This document shows positions 42,574 to 50,545 of a DNA stretch of 64,000 nucleotides, piece after piece. The DNA is from Haloprofundus halophilus (GTDB lineage: Archaea > Halobacteriota > Halobacteria > Halobacteriales > Haloferacaceae), in the NCBI RefSeq assembly GCF_003439925.1, contig NZ_QQRR01000001.1, positions 744,001 to 808,000 on the forward strand, in the 5' to 3' direction. How positions within the stretch are numbered: the stretch's first letter is position 1; each line of letters starts with the position of its first letter. The position numbers and the translations under genes were made by a program. The notes beneath the pieces are model-generated. The model was not told the origin of the DNA. It did no database searches and saw only the letters and a program-made list of their open reading frames with translations.

Positions 42574-43002
42574 TCAGGTTCCCGGTTCGATGCGGTCGAT
42601 GAGTCCATCGAAATCCGTGTCGAAGCTCAGTATCGCATCGATACCACGTGACTCGCACAGCGCGACGATCGACGCGTCGGTGAAACTGAGTTCGTGGTCG
42701 TCGTATCGGCGAAACGCGTCCAGGGACGCGCGAACGTCGTCCGGTTGGAGGTGAAGTAGCTCGAAGACGCGAGGGAACGGCTCTTCACCGAGGATTCGAC
42801 TGGCGACGGCGTTCGCGGCCTCGAACGACCCCGTCCGAGCACGCGTAAGCGTCACCGTTTCGTCGAAGACGTAGTCGTTCGTGTACGGCTGTCCGTACTC
42901 ACCATCGAGCAACGAGTCGAACGCATCGACGGCGTGGTCGTGTCGAGCCGCATCCGTGTCGTGGTGCGCGAAGAACACGCCGGTATCGACGAAGACGCTC
43001 AT
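42574..43002 (-). CDS. PIN domain toxin, VapC-like
   Basis: 142 residues. Acidic residues of the PIN active site: Asp6 (VFVDTGVFFA), Glu near 48 (YVFDETVTL), Asp near 109 (LSFTDASIVAL) and Asp near 127-129 (ILSFDTDFDGL). A sequence-specific ribonuclease is the usual role. The start overlaps the antitoxin stop by 4 nt in the order antitoxin then toxin. Confidence 0.83.
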   Translation of the reverse strand: MSVFVDTGVFFAHHDTDAARHDHAVDAFDSLLDGEYGQPYTNDYVFDETVTLTRARTGSFEAANAVASRILGEEPFPRVFELLHLQPDDVRASLDAFRRYDDHELSFTDASIVALCESRGIDAILSFDTDFDGLIDRIEPGT

Positions 43003-43274
43003 CCGTACAGCACGTCGTCGATATCGTCTTCGGTCGTCGTGACGCCCGACGAGACCATCCCATCGTGAAATCTCTCACGGTCGGAGTCAGCCAGCGGAAC
43101 CCGTTCCTCACGGAACGAGTCGATGAGGTCGGCTTTCGACTCGATAGCACGCTCGACGAGCCGAGCGAGGATCTCCTGTTGAGTTACTCGTGTCCCCGTC
43201 TCCAGTCGTATCTCGGCCTGTAACCGTTCGAGACGCGACTTGGTGTCGTCGTCCATCTTCACCGAGGTCGCCAT
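42999..43274 (-). CDS. Antitoxin, VapB/CopG-like
   Basis: 91 residues. The N-terminus MATSVKMDDDTKSRLERLQAEIRLETGTRVTQQEILARLVERAI fits a ribbon-helix-helix DNA-binding domain; the acidic C-terminus would block the toxin. A perfect GGTAG/CTACC palindrome sits just upstream of its ATG, as expected for autoregulation. First gene of the toxin-antitoxin pair. Confidence 0.8.
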   Translation of the reverse strand: MATSVKMDDDTKSRLERLQAEIRLETGTRVTQQEILARLVERAIESKADLIDSFREERVPLADSDRERFHDGMVSSGVTTTEDDIDDVLYG

Positions 43275-43281
43275 ACTATTT

Positions 43282-43297
43282 GGTAGAAAATACTACC
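43282..43297 (-). promoter_or_regulatory. Palindromic operator of the toxin-antitoxin pair
   Basis: GGTAG (43282-43286) and CTACC (43293-43297) are perfect inverted repeats around AAAATA. The site lies 8-23 nt ahead of the antitoxin ATG and overlaps the AT-rich promoter element, the position where a VapB-VapC complex would repress. Confidence 0.55.
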
Positions 43298-43352
43298 GGG
43301 TAAACGTTTCCACGTACTCTGCCGACACGTTCATCTTTTGTTGCATGCACCA

Positions 43353-43394
43353 TCTGTATTCAGCACACATCACCTGTTAGCGAAGGAGGGTTTC
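43353..43394 (-). repeat. Boundary repeat, copy 3 (inverted)
   Basis: Read on the minus strand: CGAAACCCTC (from 43395) followed 28 nt later by GTGCTGAATACAGA (43366-43353). These match the GAAACCCTC and GTGCTGCATACAGA blocks of copy 1 in inverted orientation, so copies 1 and 3 bracket the whole lipoprotein/VapBC segment. Confidence 0.5.
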
Positions 43395-43406
43395 GATAGG
43401 ACCCCC

Positions 43407-44456
43407 TCAGAGATACGGCGCGAGGCCGAGCGCCTGCACGAGCGAGACGCCCGCGAGCAGCGACCCAACCAGATATCCGCCTATCGCGCCGCCGTTCAAA
43501 AGCGGAAGGCCGGCGTGGGCGCGACCCTTGGCGACGGCCCACATCAACACGCCGAGTCCGAGGAACGTCCCGACCATCGCCAGTAGTGCCGGGAGGTTCA
43601 GCGCGGGAATCGCTCCGAACCCGAGCGCCGCCGCGGGCGAGAAGAAGGCCGCGCTGGCGACGAGCACCGTCGGCATCACGGCGTCGCCGAGGCCGATAAA
43701 GAACGCGTCGCGCCCGGCGTCGGGTTCGCCCGTTTCCGATTCCGATTCCGATTCGCCTTCACTATCCTCGTCGGCGACCGCGGTCGACTCTTCTTCTTCT
43801 TCCGGCCCTTCGCCCTCGTGAACGCCGCTCGCGCCCGAGAAGTCGTCCTCCAGAAGCGAGTACGAAAGCGAGAGCGGGATGACCAGCACGACCGGCACCC
43901 GGAGGTCCATCACGCCTTCGGCGAGGCTGAGCATGTGCTCGGTGCCGTAGACGCTGACGGCGTCGTAGACGGCCAACACCGAGAGGAGGACGATGGCCGG
44001 GAGGACACCGAAACTGATGCCGAAGAGCCCAGCCGCGCCCGCGCCCATCACCACGCCGGCGGCGTCGACGACGTACCACTCCGGGTAGAGATAGAGCGCC
44101 AACGAGACGCCCGCGGCGAGCGCCAGCGTCGGGAGGTCGAGGTAGCCCCCACCCGTCTGGACGGCGAGCGTCGGCGGGACGACGGCGCTGAACACGTACC
44201 ACGAGAGCATGCCGCTGCTGAGGAGGACGAGCGCGCGGACGGTCCACGCGGCGTCGTAGCGGAAGGCGGCGAGCATCGCGGCGGTGGCGACGAGAATCGC
44301 GCCGACGTAGACGAGGCTGTTCGTCGGGTCGGAGGGGTCCTCCACGGCCTGATAGCCGGCCGCGTCGAACGTCGGGACGAGCGCGAGCGCCCCGAGCTGG
44401 ACGAGGAGGAAGATGAGCGCGGCCAAGAGGGTGCCGCGGAACATGCGAGGGTCCAT
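43407..44456 (-). CDS. Presenilin-type intramembrane aspartyl protease (PSH)
   Basis: 349 residues, about nine membrane helices. The catalytic motifs are Y164-D165 (LAVYDAVSVYG) and G255-LGD-258 (FIGLGDAVMP); the PAL-like motif is PLL at 318-320 in the last helices. A polar acidic loop of about 45 residues (205-250, rich in Glu and Ser) separates the two catalytic helices, as in archaeal presenilin homologues. Cleaves peptides in the membrane. Substrates are unknown. Confidence 0.87.
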   Translation of the reverse strand: MDPRMFRGTLLAALIFLLVQLGALALVPTFDAAGYQAVEDPSDPTNSLVYVGAILVATAAMLAAFRYDAAWTVRALVLLSSGMLSWYVFSAVVPPTLAVQTGGGYLDLPTLALAAGVSLALYLYPEWYVVDAAGVVMGAGAAGLFGISFGVLPAIVLLSVLAVYDAVSVYGTEHMLSLAEGVMDLRVPVVLVIPLSLSYSLLEDDFSGASGVHEGEGPEEEEESTAVADEDSEGESESESETGEPDAGRDAFFIGLGDAVMPTVLVASAAFFSPAAALGFGAIPALNLPALLAMVGTFLGLGVLMWAVAKGRAHAGLPLLNGGAIGGYLVGSLLAGVSLVQALGLAPYL

Positions 44457-44528
44457 CGACGACCGGTTAGCACGCAGATGGTTTGGTGGTTCCGCTTGGC
44501 GACGAGCGAGGTGTGTCGAAGGAGGCTA

Positions 44529-44756
44529 TCACCGCGCGTACAGTTTCGTGCCGACCATCGACGGAAGCTTCGACCGGTCCTTCGGCGTCACCGCGACGTA
44601 GGGGGCGTCGACGGGGCCGAACACGTCGACGATGCGACCCGCCGCGGAGAGGCTCTCGTCGACGACGCTCGTGCCGATTCGCGGGTCCTCGTCGCCCTCC
44701 CAGCGGACGATTGCCAACCCTTGTGCCGTCCGGGAGACGGTGCCGACGCGCTGCAT
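44529..44756 (-). CDS. gar1: H/ACA ribonucleoprotein protein GAR1
   Basis: 75 residues, small beta barrel: RVGTVSRTAQGLAIVRW, then VGRIVDVFGPVDAPYVAVTP-type sequence near 39-58 (IVDVFGPVDAPYVAV), the Gar1 signature. Works with Cbf5 and Nop10 in guide-RNA pseudouridylation. Its start overlaps the srp19 stop in TGATG, so the two are translationally coupled. Confidence 0.88.
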   Translation of the reverse strand: MQRVGTVSRTAQGLAIVRWEGDEDPRIGTSVVDESLSAAGRIVDVFGPVDAPYVAVTPKDRSKLPSMVGTKLYAR

Positions 44757-45034
44757 CAGTCGCGGAGGATGCCGACGTAGGCGGCGACGGCTTGCACGAG
44801 GTCGTTCTTGGTGGCGTCGTCGGCACCCTGGACGAGGACGCAGCCGCGGGTCTCGTACTCCCGGGAGTACGACTTGTCGCGCTCGATGATGGCGTCGTAG
44901 CCGACCTGCTGGACGGCTTTGGCGATTTCGTCGACTGTCGGGTCTTCGACGGCCGCTTTCAGCGGGACGCGTCGCCCCTCCGAACGAGTCTTCTCGGCGT
45001 CGAGATAGGCGGGCCAGATGACGTTTTCGACCAT
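44756..45034 (-). CDS. srp19: Signal recognition particle protein SRP19
   Basis: 92 residues. [20 protein letters not shown] (about 5-24) is the SRP19 signature that binds 7S RNA helices 6 and 8. Helps assemble SRP54 on the RNA for membrane targeting. Precedes gar1 with a 1-nt overlap, a conserved pairing in haloarchaea. A/T-rich stretch upstream of 45034 may hold the promoter. Confidence 0.92.
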   Translation of the reverse strand: MVENVIWPAYLDAEKTRSEGRRVPLKAAVEDPTVDEIAKAVQQVGYDAIIERDKSYSREYETRGCVLVQGADDATKNDLVQAVAAYVGILRD

Positions 45035-45097
45035 GGTCGGAGTGAACGCGCCGGGAAAAAGACGGTTGTGGTCGCCGGGCGCGGTCTGACGAGCGGG

Positions 45098-45197
45098 CGT
45101 CGGGTCGGTTAGGCCAGCACCTCGTCGAGTCGGTTAGGTCGGTTAGGCGTCGAGTCGGTTAGGTCAGTTGGGCGTCGGGTCGGTTGAGTTGGTTAGA
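45098..45197. repeat. Degenerate TCGGTTAGG repeats
   Basis: The word TCGGTTAGG and variants (TCAGTTGGG, TTGGTTAGA) occur about eight times between the srp19 start and the btuF stop, mostly 10 or about 20 bp apart, with interspersed GCGTCGAG/GCGTCGGG. Non-coding; function unknown. Confidence 0.55.
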
Positions 45198-46380
45198 GAC
45201 GCCGCGCCGACAGCGCGACGAGGAGAAGGGCGGCGACGGCGGCTGTGACGCCGAAGCCGGGTCCGGTCGTCTCGGTCGAGTCGGCGTCGGTCGCGCCGTC
45301 GTCACTGTCGGTCGTCTCCGCGGTCTCGGTACCGTCCGTCGACTCCGACGAACCGTTCTCGGGACCGGTGTCCGCACTCGCGTTCGACGTCGCGTTCGCC
45401 TCGAACTCCGCGCGGGAGACGAACGCCGCGTCGGCGTCGGGGTGGAAGCCCTCAGTCATGTTCTGCACCGCGTAGACGACGCTCCGGGGTGCGGGCTGGT
45501 TGAGGTAGTTCTGCTCGACGACGACGTACCGCTCGTCCTCGCCGGCGGCGGTGCTGGCGTACGGCTCGGTCGTCACGTACCGCTGGCCGTCGGCTTCCGT
45601 CTGGACGAGCAGTATCTCGGGATTCGCCTCGACGACGACCTCGTCGCTCACCTGCGGGTAGCCGCTCAGTCCGCGCTCGGCGGCGACGTTCGACCCGCCG
45701 GAGGCGTTTATCATCGCGCTGATGAACGTGTCGCCGCCGGCGACGTAGCCGCCGCCGAGCGGGTAGAGGACGGACGGGCGCTCGGTGTCGGCCGTCGCGT
45801 TCTCCGCGGCGTCGACGTTCTGGGTCATCCAGGCGTTAGCCTCGGCCGCGCCCTCGCAGTTACCGGTGAGTTGGCCGACGAGCGTCGTCTTCTCGCGGAC
45901 GTCCCCGACAGTCGTCGCCTCGGACATGTGGAACACCGTCAGCCCGGAGTTTCGCAGCGACTCGACCGTCTCGACGGGCGTCGCGTTCGGCGCGAGCACG
46001 AGGTCGGGGTTCGTACCGACGACCTTCTCGTTGTTCACGCCGAAGCCGGACGCCGAGACGTTCGTCCGGTCCTCCGCGCCGTCGAGGTAGGACGCGAACT
46101 GCGAGACGCCGACGACCTGCTCTTCGCCGCCGATCTCCCACATCGTCTGGGCGGCGCTCGGGTTGAGCGTCGTCACGCGTTCGGGTCGTTGCTCTACGGT
46201 CACTTCGGTCCCCGTCGCGTCGGTCGCGGTGAACGGGAACGCACAGTCGGCCTGTACCGCCGGCGAGACGTTCTGGTGAGCGCCTGCGCTCTCGACGCCC
46301 GTCACAGGAGCCGCCGCCGCGGGTGCGACGAGCGAAAGGACGACGAGCGCCGTGAGAATCGCGGATACTGTCTGTCGCAT
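45193..46380 (-). CDS. btuF: Cobalamin ABC transporter binding protein BtuF, PGF-CTERM anchored
   Basis: 395 residues. Sec signal peptide about 1-24, then a class III helical-backbone binding fold (PERVTTLNPSAAQTMWEIGGEEQVVG). A Ser/Thr/Asp-rich spacer (about 330-370) leads to the PGF-CTERM sorting signal PGFGVTAAVAALLL near residue 374, processed by archaeosortase A (gene at 53599). Captures corrinoid outside the cell. Divergent from btuC-btuD. Haem or siderophore binding proteins share this fold, but the neighbours fit B12. Confidence 0.85.
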   Translation of the reverse strand: MRQTVSAILTALVVLSLVAPAAAAPVTGVESAGAHQNVSPAVQADCAFPFTATDATGTEVTVEQRPERVTTLNPSAAQTMWEIGGEEQVVGVSQFASYLDGAEDRTNVSASGFGVNNEKVVGTNPDLVLAPNATPVETVESLRNSGLTVFHMSEATTVGDVREKTTLVGQLTGNCEGAAEANAWMTQNVDAAENATADTERPSVLYPLGGGYVAGGDTFISAMINASGGSNVAAERGLSGYPQVSDEVVVEANPEILLVQTEADGQRYVTTEPYASTAAGEDERYVVVEQNYLNQPAPRSVVYAVQNMTEGFHPDADAAFVSRAEFEANATSNASADTGPENGSSESTDGTETAETTDSDDGATDADSTETTGPGFGVTAAVAALLLVALSARRL

Positions 46381-46444
46381 CGTACGCTGTCCGAACCACT
46401 AATCCAATAAGTATTTACCTAATGCAAGCAGGCTTTCGTAACAG
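46381..46444. promoter_or_regulatory. Divergent btuF / btuCD promoter region
   Basis: Only 64 nt separate the two start codons. The AT-rich centre (AATAAGTATTTACC, about 46401-46414) can serve as TATA element in both directions, and a TAATcc/ATTAGG pair flanks it. Joint control of binding protein and permease/ATPase is therefore likely. Confidence 0.5.
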
Positions 46445-47539
46445 ATGCGTACTTCGACACGCGCGGGCGTCTGGTCCGGCGCGCTCTCCTGTGTTCTCGC
46501 GGTCGTCGTCCTCGTGAGCGCCGGTATCGGGCCGGTCGCTATCGCGCCGACGACGGTCGCGAAAGCGACGCTCAACGCCGTCGCCGTCCCCGGGGCGCTC
46601 TCCCTCGGGCAGTCGACGGTCGGCGGTGTCGTCGTCCCGACGCCCGATATCGGCTACGTCCATCCCTTCTCGTTTCCCGTCGAGGAGCCTCACCAGGTCA
46701 TCGTGACGACGATTCGACTCCCGCGAATCCTGCTCGGGGCCGTCGTCGGCTTCGCGCTGGCGACGGCGGGCGTCGTCATGCAGGGCTTTTTCCGGAACCC
46801 GATGGCCGACCCCTCCATCATCGGCGTCTCCTCCGGCGCGGCCGTCGGTGCCGTCGCCTTCCTCGTCGCGCCGTTCGCGCTCCCGTTCGGCCTCGGCCTG
46901 CAGGGGGCGGCGTTTCTCGGCGCGCTCTGCACGGCGTTCGGTGTCTACCTCATCGCCAGCGAGAACGGCAAGACGCCCGTCGCGACCCTCCTCCTCGCGG
47001 GCGTCGCGGTCCAGACGTTTCTGGGCGCGGTCATCTCCTTCATGCTCCTGCACAGCGGCGAGAGCCTCCGACAGGTCGTCTACTGGCTGATGGGCCACCT
47101 CGACAACGCCTCGTGGGGCGACGTCGGCGTCGCGGCGCTCGTCGTCCCGCCGCTGTTTCTCCTGCTGCTCGCCTACGGCCGCGACCTGAACGTCCTCCTC
47201 CTCGGCGAGGAAGACGCCCACAGCCTCGGCATCGAAGTCGAGCGCACCAAGCGCGTACTATTGGCGGTGTCGAGTCTCGTCACCGCGGCGGCCGTCGCCG
47301 TCTCGGGGGTCATCGGCTTCGTCGGCCTCATCGTCCCGCACGTGATGCGACTCGTCGTCGGCCCCGACCATCGGATTCTGTTGCCGACGAGCGCGCTCGC
47401 GGGCGCGGCGTTCCTCGTCGCCACCGACACGCTCGCGCGCTCCGGCACCGCGGAGTTGCCGGTCGGCGTCGTCACCGCGGCGCTGGGCGCGCCCTTCTTC
47501 CTCTACCTGCTGCGGACTCAGGAGGTGCGCTCGCTGTGA
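46445..47539 (+). CDS. btuC: Cobalamin ABC transporter permease BtuC
   Basis: 364 residues, FecCD family, about ten helices. Marks: [42 protein letters not shown] (about 97-140), the family's first cytoplasmic signature, and [20 protein letters not shown] (about 295-314), the coupling helix. Imports corrinoid through the membrane with BtuD. Ends with TGA overlapping the BtuD GTG by 3 nt (GTGA). Confidence 0.88.
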   Translation: MRTSTRAGVWSGALSCVLAVVVLVSAGIGPVAIAPTTVAKATLNAVAVPGALSLGQSTVGGVVVPTPDIGYVHPFSFPVEEPHQVIVTTIRLPRILLGAVVGFALATAGVVMQGFFRNPMADPSIIGVSSGAAVGAVAFLVAPFALPFGLGLQGAAFLGALCTAFGVYLIASENGKTPVATLLLAGVAVQTFLGAVISFMLLHSGESLRQVVYWLMGHLDNASWGDVGVAALVVPPLFLLLLAYGRDLNVLLLGEEDAHSLGIEVERTKRVLLAVSSLVTAAAVAVSGVIGFVGLIVPHVMRLVVGPDHRILLPTSALAGAAFLVATDTLARSGTAELPVGVVTAALGAPFFLYLLRTQEVRSL

Positions 47540-48993
47540 GCGACCGAAACGGCGAGGGTGACCGAAACGGCGAGGGTGACCGAAACGGCGAGGGTGACGC
47601 CGAAACCACCGACGCCGAAACCACCGACGCCGACATCACCGACGCTGACATCACCGACGCCGAAACCCCCGACGCGGCCATCCGCGTCGACGACCTCGCT
47701 GTCGAACTCGGCGGCGTCTCCGTCCTCGACGGCGTAGACGCGACGGTCGAACGCGGCGCGTTCGTCGGCCTCGTGGGACCGAACGGCGCGGGGAAAACGA
47801 CGCTGCTCCGCTCGCTGTCGGGGCTGATCCGACCCGACCGGGGGTCGGTCGCCGTCGACGGCGTCCCCATCGCGGGTCGGTCGTCGAAGGAGGTGAGTCG
47901 GCTCGTGGCGACGGTTCCCCAGGACACCTCGCTGTCGTTCGACTTCGACGTGCGCGAGACGGTCGCCATGGGTCGCTCGCCGCATCTCGGTCGGTTCGAG
48001 CGGTTCGGCCCCGAGGACGAACGCGCCGTCGACGACGCGATGGAGAGAACGGAAGTCACGCAGTTCGCCGACCGATCGGTGACGGCGGTCAGCGGCGGCG
48101 AGCGCCAGCGAGTGCTCCTGGCGCGAGCGCTGGCGCAGGACGCGCCCGTGCTCCTGCTCGACGAACCGACCGCCAGCCTCGACATCAACCACCAGGTACG
48201 GACGCTCGAACTCGTCCGCGACCTCGTCGCGAGCGGGAAGACCGTCGTCGCGGCCATCCACGACCTCAACCTCGCGGCGCACTACTGCGACGAACTGCTT
48301 CTCTTGGGCGACGGGCGAATGCTGGCGGCGGGCGACCCGCAGTCGGTGCTCACCGAGGCGAATCTGGAGACGGCCTTCGGCGCGAACGCCGTCGTCTCCC
48401 GGCACCCGGTGACGGGTTCGGTGTACGTGACGGCGCTGCCCGACGACCCCCGACGCGACCGCGGCGACGAGGGCCGCGTCCACGTCGTCGGCGGCGGCGG
48501 GAGCGCCGCCCGCCTCCTCTACCTCCTCGACGCCGCGGGTTACGACGTGTCGGTCGGCGCGCTCAACGAGGGCGACTCCGACACCGAGACGGCCCGCAGT
48601 CTGGGGCTGGACGCGGTGACGGTGCCGCCGTTTGCCGCCGTCGACGACGAGGCGTGCGCGGCGGTCGAATCCCGCATCCGCGAGGCGGACGTGACCGTCG
48701 TCGCCGACGTCGAGGTCGGCGAGGGGAACCGGGCGAATCTCGAAGCAGTTCGTCCCGCGTCGTCGGTCGTGCTCGTCGAGGAACGGCCGTTCGCGGAGCG
48801 AAACTACGCCGGCCCCGCGGTCGCCGAGACGTACGCCGAACTCCGAGCGCGGGCGACGGTGGTCTCGCCGAGTCGCGTCGTCGGCGCAGTCGCCGCCGCG
48901 GCCGACGAGAGCCGAGACGCGACGGACGCCACCCGGTCCGCTCAGTCCTCCCAGTCCTCGTCGCCGTCTCGCTTCTCCGACCAGCGGTCGTAG
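47536..48993 (+). CDS. btuD: Cobalamin ABC transporter ATPase BtuD, extended at both ends
   Basis: 485 residues from GTG 47536. Residues 4-21 are RNGEGD three times and 22-46 five [15 protein letters not shown] pentads; the ATPase begins near 48. Walker [10 protein letters not shown] is at 81-89, the signature VSGGERQR near 182-189 and Walker B LLLDEPTA near 202-209. After the ATPase ends (about 310) a further 140-residue Rossmann-like domain ([29 protein letters not shown]) follows, then a Ser-rich tail. The extra domain is known in haloarchaeal BtuD; its job is unknown. Overlaps btuC by 4 nt. Confidence 0.85.
   Translation: MSDRNGEGDRNGEGDRNGEGDAETTDAETTDADITDADITDAETPDAAIRVDDLAVELGGVSVLDGVDATVERGAFVGLVGPNGAGKTTLLRSLSGLIRPDRGSVAVDGVPIAGRSSKEVSRLVATVPQDTSLSFDFDVRETVAMGRSPHLGRFERFGPEDERAVDDAMERTEVTQFADRSVTAVSGGERQRVLLARALAQDAPVLLLDEPTASLDINHQVRTLELVRDLVASGKTVVAAIHDLNLAAHYCDELLLLGDGRMLAAGDPQSVLTEANLETAFGANAVVSRHPVTGSVYVTALPDDPRRDRGDEGRVHVVGGGGSAARLLYLLDAAGYDVSVGALNEGDSDTETARSLGLDAVTVPPFAAVDDEACAAVESRIREADVTVVADVEVGEGNRANLEAVRPASSVVLVEERPFAERNYAGPAVAETYAELRARATVVSPSRVVGAVAAAADESRDATDATRSAQSSQSSSPSRFSDQRS
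47542..47673 (+). repeat. Tandem repeats encoding the BtuD N-terminus
   Basis: Three perfect 18-bp units GACCGAAACGGCGAGGGT at 47542, 47560 and 47578, then five 15-bp units at 47599, 47614, 47629, 47644 and 47659 (GCCGAAACCACCGAC, GCCGACATCACCGAC and variants). DNA-level identity shows recent expansion. The repeats start 6 nt after the start codon. Confidence 0.85.
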
Positions 48994-49244
48994 AGCGCGT
49001 CGCCGACGACCGAGCCGACGATGCCGGGGAGCAGAAACAGCGACCCGAGAAAGACCGCGGCGATGCTCAGCCAGCGCGAGTACGGCTCCGTCGGCGGCCA
49101 CAGCAGCGGAATCCACTGAACGACGAACTCCCAGAGCAGGACGACGAGCAGAAACGAGAGCACGGTCGTACAGCCGAGTCGGACGGCGAGGCGTCTCGCG
49201 GACGGTCCCGGTTGCGGGTCGGGGAACTCGAAGTCGTCGGCCAC
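48942..49244 (-). CDS. Membrane protein, unknown
   Basis: 100 residues from GTG 49244 (MADDFEFPDPQPGPSARRL), supported by a TATA-like TTATATC on the minus strand at about 49265-49272, 25 nt upstream; the open frame further upstream runs through repeats. Two hydrophobic helices (about 25-45, 60-80). Its last 50 nt overlap the end of btuD on the opposite strand. Confidence 0.62.
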   Translation of the reverse strand: MADDFEFPDPQPGPSARRLAVRLGCTTVLSFLLVVLLWEFVVQWIPLLWPPTEPYSRWLSIAAVFLGSLFLLPGIVGSVVGDALYDRWSEKRDGDEDWED

Positions 49245-49286
49245 GGTCGCAGTTCGTGCGCGACCGATATAACCGACACGCGATGC

Positions 49287-49335
49287 ACACACTGCGAGGG
49301 TGTACACACTGCGAGGGTGCACATACTGCGAGGGA
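49287..49335. repeat. 17-bp tandem repeat, 3 copies, upstream of trm5
   Basis: The core CTGCGAGGG recurs at 49292, 49309 and 49326, exactly 17 bp apart, each preceded by ACACA or ACATA. It lies between the divergent promoter of the membrane-protein gene and the trm5 start at 49395. Confidence 0.65.
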
Positions 49336-49394
49336 CCACTACGACGCGCGAAGCGTCAGCCTTACTCGCCGCGGGAGCGACGCTCCGGACAGAC

Positions 49395-50375
49395 ATGACG
49401 GTGCCCTGCGTACGCGTGCCCGCCTCCGCGGGCGAGGAGACCCGACAGGCGCTCGTCGAGGCGGGCGTCGTCGACCACGGTCACGACATCGTCGCCGACG
49501 ACGGCGTCCTCTACATTCCCGTGACCGACTCGACGGGCGTCCCTGCCGACTACGAGGTGGTCGACCGCGACGTCCCGACCCGACGACAGCAGCGGACGCC
49601 CGCCGACGTGTTGGGTTTCGAGCCCTCCTACGAGCGACTCGGCGACATCGTCATCCTCGACGAGGACGACCCCGAGCGCGCCCGCGAGATAGCCGACGCG
49701 GTGATGGACTCCGACGTCCGCGCGAAGACGGTCGTCAACCGCGACTCGAAGATTCGGGGCGAGCTCCGCGTCCGCGACTGGGAGCTGCTCGTGGGGAGCG
49801 ACACCGAGACCGTCCACCGCGAGTACGGCTACGAGTTCCTCCTCGACATCTCGACCGTGTACTTCTCGCCGCGGCTGGCGACCGAGCGCCACCGCGTCGT
49901 CGCCCAGGTCGAACCGGGCGAACGCGTGTTCGACATGTTTGCCGGGGTGGGCCCGTTCGCGATTCCCTGCGCCGGAGAAGGCGCGGAGGTCGTCGCCGTC
50001 GACCTGAACGAGGCTGCCGTCGAGTACCTCCGCGAGAACGCACGCCGAAACGGCGTCGAAGAGCGACTCACGGCGATTCAGGGAGACGTGACCGAAGCGG
50101 GAAGCGAGTACGAAAACTGGGCCGACCGCATCGTGATGAACCTCCCGCACAGCGCCGGCGAGTTCCTGGACACGGCCGTCGCCGTCGCGGGCGACGACTG
50201 CGTGGTTCACTACTACGACATCCAGCACGAGGACGACCCGTTCGGCCCCGGCGAGCGGGCGATTCGCGCCGCCGCCGAGCCCGAGTACGAAGTGACCGTG
50301 CTGAACGAGCGCGTCGTCCGGTCGTACGCGCCTCACGAGTACAACGTCTGTCTCGACGTTCGGCTGTCCCGGTGA
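49395..50375 (+). CDS. trm5: tRNA (guanine37-N1)-methyltransferase Trm5
   Basis: 326 residues from the ATG 49395 (MTVPCVRVPASAG). The N-terminal D1-like domain precedes the linker; the SAM fold has DMFAGVGPF at 180-188 and the catalytic NLPHSAGEF at 249-257 (NPPH-type). Methylates N1 of G37 to keep the reading frame. A further marker is FSPRLATERHRV near 158-169. The enzyme may also start wyosine synthesis; variants cannot be told apart here. Confidence 0.88.
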   Translation: MTVPCVRVPASAGEETRQALVEAGVVDHGHDIVADDGVLYIPVTDSTGVPADYEVVDRDVPTRRQQRTPADVLGFEPSYERLGDIVILDEDDPERAREIADAVMDSDVRAKTVVNRDSKIRGELRVRDWELLVGSDTETVHREYGYEFLLDISTVYFSPRLATERHRVVAQVEPGERVFDMFAGVGPFAIPCAGEGAEVVAVDLNEAAVEYLRENARRNGVEERLTAIQGDVTEAGSEYENWADRIVMNLPHSAGEFLDTAVAVAGDDCVVHYYDIQHEDDPFGPGERAIRAAAEPEYEVTVLNERVVRSYAPHEYNVCLDVRLSR

Positions 50376-50467
50376 GAGGGGGTACCTGCGCCTCGCCGTC
50401 GCACGCCGCGACTCGTTTCGGAACCCTTATTGGCCCGATGGCGGTACGTTGAGATGCGCGATACCGC

Positions 50468-50540
50468 GCCGGTGTAGCTCAGCTGGCAGAGCGATTCCTT
50501 CGTAAGGAATAGGCCGAGGGTTCAAATCCCTCCACCGGCT
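50468..50540 (+). tRNA. tRNA-Thr, anticodon CGT
   Basis: 73-nt cloverleaf. Acceptor GCCGGTG pairs with CACCGGC at 50533-50539; D-arm GCTC/GAGC; anticodon stem ATTCC/GGAAT around loop TTCGTAA, so the anticodon is CGT; T-arm GAGGG/CCCTC around TTCAAAT. Discriminator T, no encoded CCA, no intron. A T-run follows at 50541. The anticodon reads ACG, threonine. Confidence 0.93.
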
Positions 50541-50545
50541 TTTTC
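50540..50545 (+). terminator. T-run after tRNA-Thr
   Basis: TTTTTC directly follows the tRNA acceptor, a usual archaeal stop signal. Confidence 0.5.
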
